Shown here: positions 51,580 through 53,486 of the stretch, piece by piece
Layout: each line of letters begins with the position of its first letter
Position numbering within the stretch: the stretch's first letter is position 1
Origin: Candidatus Sphingobacterium stercorigallinarum
GTDB lineage: Bacteria; Bacteroidota; Bacteroidia; Sphingobacteriales; Sphingobacteriaceae
DNA: 53,486 nt
Direction: 5' to 3'
NCBI GenBank assembly: GCA_019115805.1
Contig: DXCW01000207.1
Span: 1-53,486, forward strand
The notes under the pieces: model-generated
What the model was told of the DNA's origin: nothing
The model's input: only the letters and a program-made list of their open reading frames with translations
The model's database searches: none
Translations under genes and position numbers: made by a program

Positions 51580-53486
51580 ATGCGTTTCGTCTTTGTCTTT
51601 AGCCTGACCGTTGTGGTATCGCTGGGGTATAGTACCTTGGCGAAGGGGCAAATTGGGGATGAAAGTTCCTTAGTAGAACAGTTGGTGGAAGAACTTGCGG
51701 CAGAATTGGATGAAGAGATCCATGTAGACGATTTTATCGAACTTCTTCGATACTATCGGATCCATCCTATAGATCTCAATAAGACCAATGAGCAAGAATT
51801 AGCCAAATTATTATTTTTATCACCTTTACAGATCACGAGTTTGTTAGCACATCGCGAACAAACAGGGGATTTTCTTTCTGTGCTTGAACTGCAAAGCATA
51901 GCCCATTTTGATATGCAGACTGTAGAACGTTTAGCGTCCTTTGTTAGGGTGTCGCCGCCCTCCACATTAAGGGGCTTAACCTGGAGAAATTTCTTTCAAG
52001 ATAGTGAGCAGCAAGTCATGGCCCGCTACGGGACTATCTTTCAAAAACAAAAAGGCTACCTGATTACAGACAGTAGCCGTTCGCGTTATTTAGGAGATGC
52101 AAATCGATATATGTTGCGTTACCGCTTCAACTTACATAACAAACTTCGCGTGGCGATTAACATGGAAAAAGATGCTGGAGAACCCTTTTTTCACGGGAAG
52201 CAACGTGGTGGGTTTGATCATTACGGCATTAGCTTGTACGCGAAAGACCTCGGTGTTTTTAAGGAAGTAGTGTTGGGCGACTACGCTTTGCAGGTCGGTC
52301 AAGGGCTGGTCATGTGGAATGGACTAAGTTTTGGAAAAGGAGCTATGATGACCAGTAGCGCCAAGCAAGGGACGGGTTTGCGAAGTTACAGTGCCATGAA
52401 CGAACATAACTATCTTTCGGGCTTTGCTGCCCGATTAGCATTTGGCCCTCATTGGGAAATTACCCCTTTTGTTTCGTGGCGAAAACTATCGGGAAACCGC
52501 GAGACGGCCGAAGAAGGATATCCCATTATTCGTTCCATTTCCACGTCCGGGCTACACCGAACGCCTAACGAACTCGCTAACCGTAACACCATAAGACAAG
52601 GTGCTGTTGGGGTGGATATAACTTATCGTTATAAGCGACTAAAGTTAGGTGCAGTAGCTGTCTATACACAATATAACGGCACCCTTGTGCACGACGGAAC
52701 TCCTCGGCAGGCCTATGCTTTTGAAGGCGATCGGTTAACGAATATGGGGATTAACTACCAATACACATTTAAGAATGTATTTCTATATGGAGAAAGCGCG
52801 AAAGGATATGGCCGGGGCTGGTCTACCCTGAATGGTTTGATCGCAAGCCTCCATCCAAAAGTATCCGTATTTGCAAATTACCGGAATTACCAAGCAGATT
52901 ATTACGCGGTATTTGCGCAGGCATTGGGCGAGGGGAGTAGCGTGGTGAACGAGGAAGGAATCTATATGGGTGGAATGTATCATCCTAACAGAAAAATCGA
53001 ATGGATCAATTATGTCGATTTATTCCGTTTTCCGTGGCTGCGCTATCGCGTCGATCAGCCCAGTGAAGGGTTCGATGTACTTTCTCAGTTTACCTACAAT
53101 TGGTACAAAATCGGACGCATCTCGCTGCGATACCGTCATCGCTTAAAGCAAGAAAACAATAGTGTGCCCTTACCCGATAGAACGGTGGTTGATGTCTTAA
53201 AAGATCAACTACGTGTCGCGTTTCAATACAAACTTTCTAAGCGCTGGGAAATTCGAACGCGGGCAGAGGGGCTACGGTATAGAAAGGATGGAAGGATCGA
53301 TTATGGATGGTTGATGTATCAAGATTTATTCTGGAAGCCTATGCGATTGCCCTTGCAGTTAAATATGCGCCTGGCATTTTTTGCGACAGACTCCTATGAT
53401 GCCCGGTTGTACGCGTACGAAAACGATGTGCTCTATGCAAGCGCGTTTCCCATGTATAATGGCCGGGGAGGACGTTCCTATATCAA
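51580..53486 (+). CDS. Helix-hairpin-helix (ComEA-like) outer-membrane protein, N-terminal part
   Basis: From the ATG at 51580 the frame stays open to the window end: 635 residues, C-terminus missing. A signal peptide (RFVFVFSLTVVVSLGYSTLA) comes first. A ComEA-type helix-hairpin-helix region follows at about 60-110 (HPIDLNKTNEQELAKLLFLS, GDFLSVLELQSI). The rest is rich in Tyr, Arg and Gly with alternating strands (LRYRFNLHNKLRVAINMEKD, GVDITYRYKRLKLGAVAVY), which suggests an outer-membrane beta-barrel. Such HHH-plus-barrel proteins are common in Bacteroidota; their role, perhaps in DNA or polymer handling at the surface, is not established. Confidence 0.8.
   Translation, partial: MRFVFVFSLTVVVSLGYSTLAKGQIGDESSLVEQLVEELAAELDEEIHVDDFIELLRYYRIHPIDLNKTNEQELAKLLFLSPLQITSLLAHREQTGDFLSVLELQSIAHFDMQTVERLASFVRVSPPSTLRGLTWRNFFQDSEQQVMARYGTIFQKQKGYLITDSSRSRYLGDANRYMLRYRFNLHNKLRVAINMEKDAGEPFFHGKQRGGFDHYGISLYAKDLGVFKEVVLGDYALQVGQGLVMWNGLSFGKGAMMTSSAKQGTGLRSYSAMNEHNYLSGFAARLAFGPHWEITPFVSWRKLSGNRETAEEGYPIIRSISTSGLHRTPNELANRNTIRQGAVGVDITYRYKRLKLGAVAVYTQYNGTLVHDGTPRQAYAFEGDRLTNMGINYQYTFKNVFLYGESAKGYGRGWSTLNGLIASLHPKVSVFANYRNYQADYYAVFAQALGEGSSVVNEEGIYMGGMYHPNRKIEWINYVDLFRFPWLRYRVDQPSEGFDVLSQFTYNWYKIGRISLRYRHRLKQENNSVPLPDRTVVDVLKDQLRVAFQYKLSKRWEIRTRAEGLRYRKDGRIDYGWLMYQDLFWKPMRLPLQLNMRLAFFATDSYDARLYAYENDVLYASAFPMYNGRGGRSYI

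Noticed and set aside
51375-51602. Plus-strand frame with a signal-like N-terminus before the HHH gene
   Set aside because: After the first hydrophobic residues it shows no coding character and overlaps the start of the real gene in another frame.

Overview
This window looks like a chromosomal segment of a Bacteroidota bacterium, most likely of the Sphingobacteriaceae. Three things point there. Many genes are preceded by the Bacteroidota promoter form TTG/TTTG - about 20 nt - TAnnTTTG. The gene set includes families typical of the phylum (DUF4834, DUF2027, the OstA-like LPS-transport protein, a HemC-HemD fusion, an HHH/ComEA-like outer-membrane protein). The rest is ordinary housekeeping content. 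No phage, CRISPR array or intact mobile element is present.

Layout. 1-5.2 kb: the 5' part of topB, dgt, an unknown membrane protein, galM and argH. 5.2-5.6 kb: a 446-bp gap with its own promoter, two related inverted repeats and a strong terminator (candidate small RNA 'A'). 5.6-8.4 kb: rbfA, aat, a class V aminotransferase and a DUF2027 protein that lacks the expected Smr domain. 8.5-12.5 kb: the tetrapyrrole genes hemA, hemC-hemD fusion and hemB, closed by a terminator. 12.6-15.9 kb: asnS, a yciO-like gene, then maf and kdsC convergent to it. 15.9-16.2 kb: a second promoter-to-terminator cassette (candidate small RNA 'B') next to floA. 17.4-23.9 kb: a four-gene signalling operon of a triple-receiver hybrid kinase, CheR-type methyltransferase, CheB-type methylesterase and a REC-kinase-REC protein. 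24.1-29.0 kb: an azurin lipoprotein, two different dihydrolipoyl dehydrogenases, a thioesterase and a DUF3817 protein. 29.0-37.8 kb: a DUF2157-like membrane protein, uvrA, an EamA exporter, DUF721, recF, DUF4834, a membrane protein and tilS. 37.9-43.8 kb: an OstA-like protein, rdgB, an unknown protein, a deoxyhypusine-synthase homologue, a 38-residue membrane protein and a dipeptide epimerase. 44-50 kb: gltB-gltD. 50-51.1 kb: a decayed serine recombinase beside an initiator tRNA gene. 51.6 kb to the end: the 5' part of an HHH-domain outer-membrane protein.

Most genes are conserved core functions. The least explained parts are the two gene-less transcription cassettes (A and B), which share an 18-of-19-nt match in opposite orientation; the 38-aa membrane protein coupled to the epimerase; the deoxyhypusine-synthase homologue in a bacterium; and the CheR/CheB/hybrid-kinase operon without any chemotaxis genes nearby. 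All calls come from reading the sequence and remembered family features; no searches were run.
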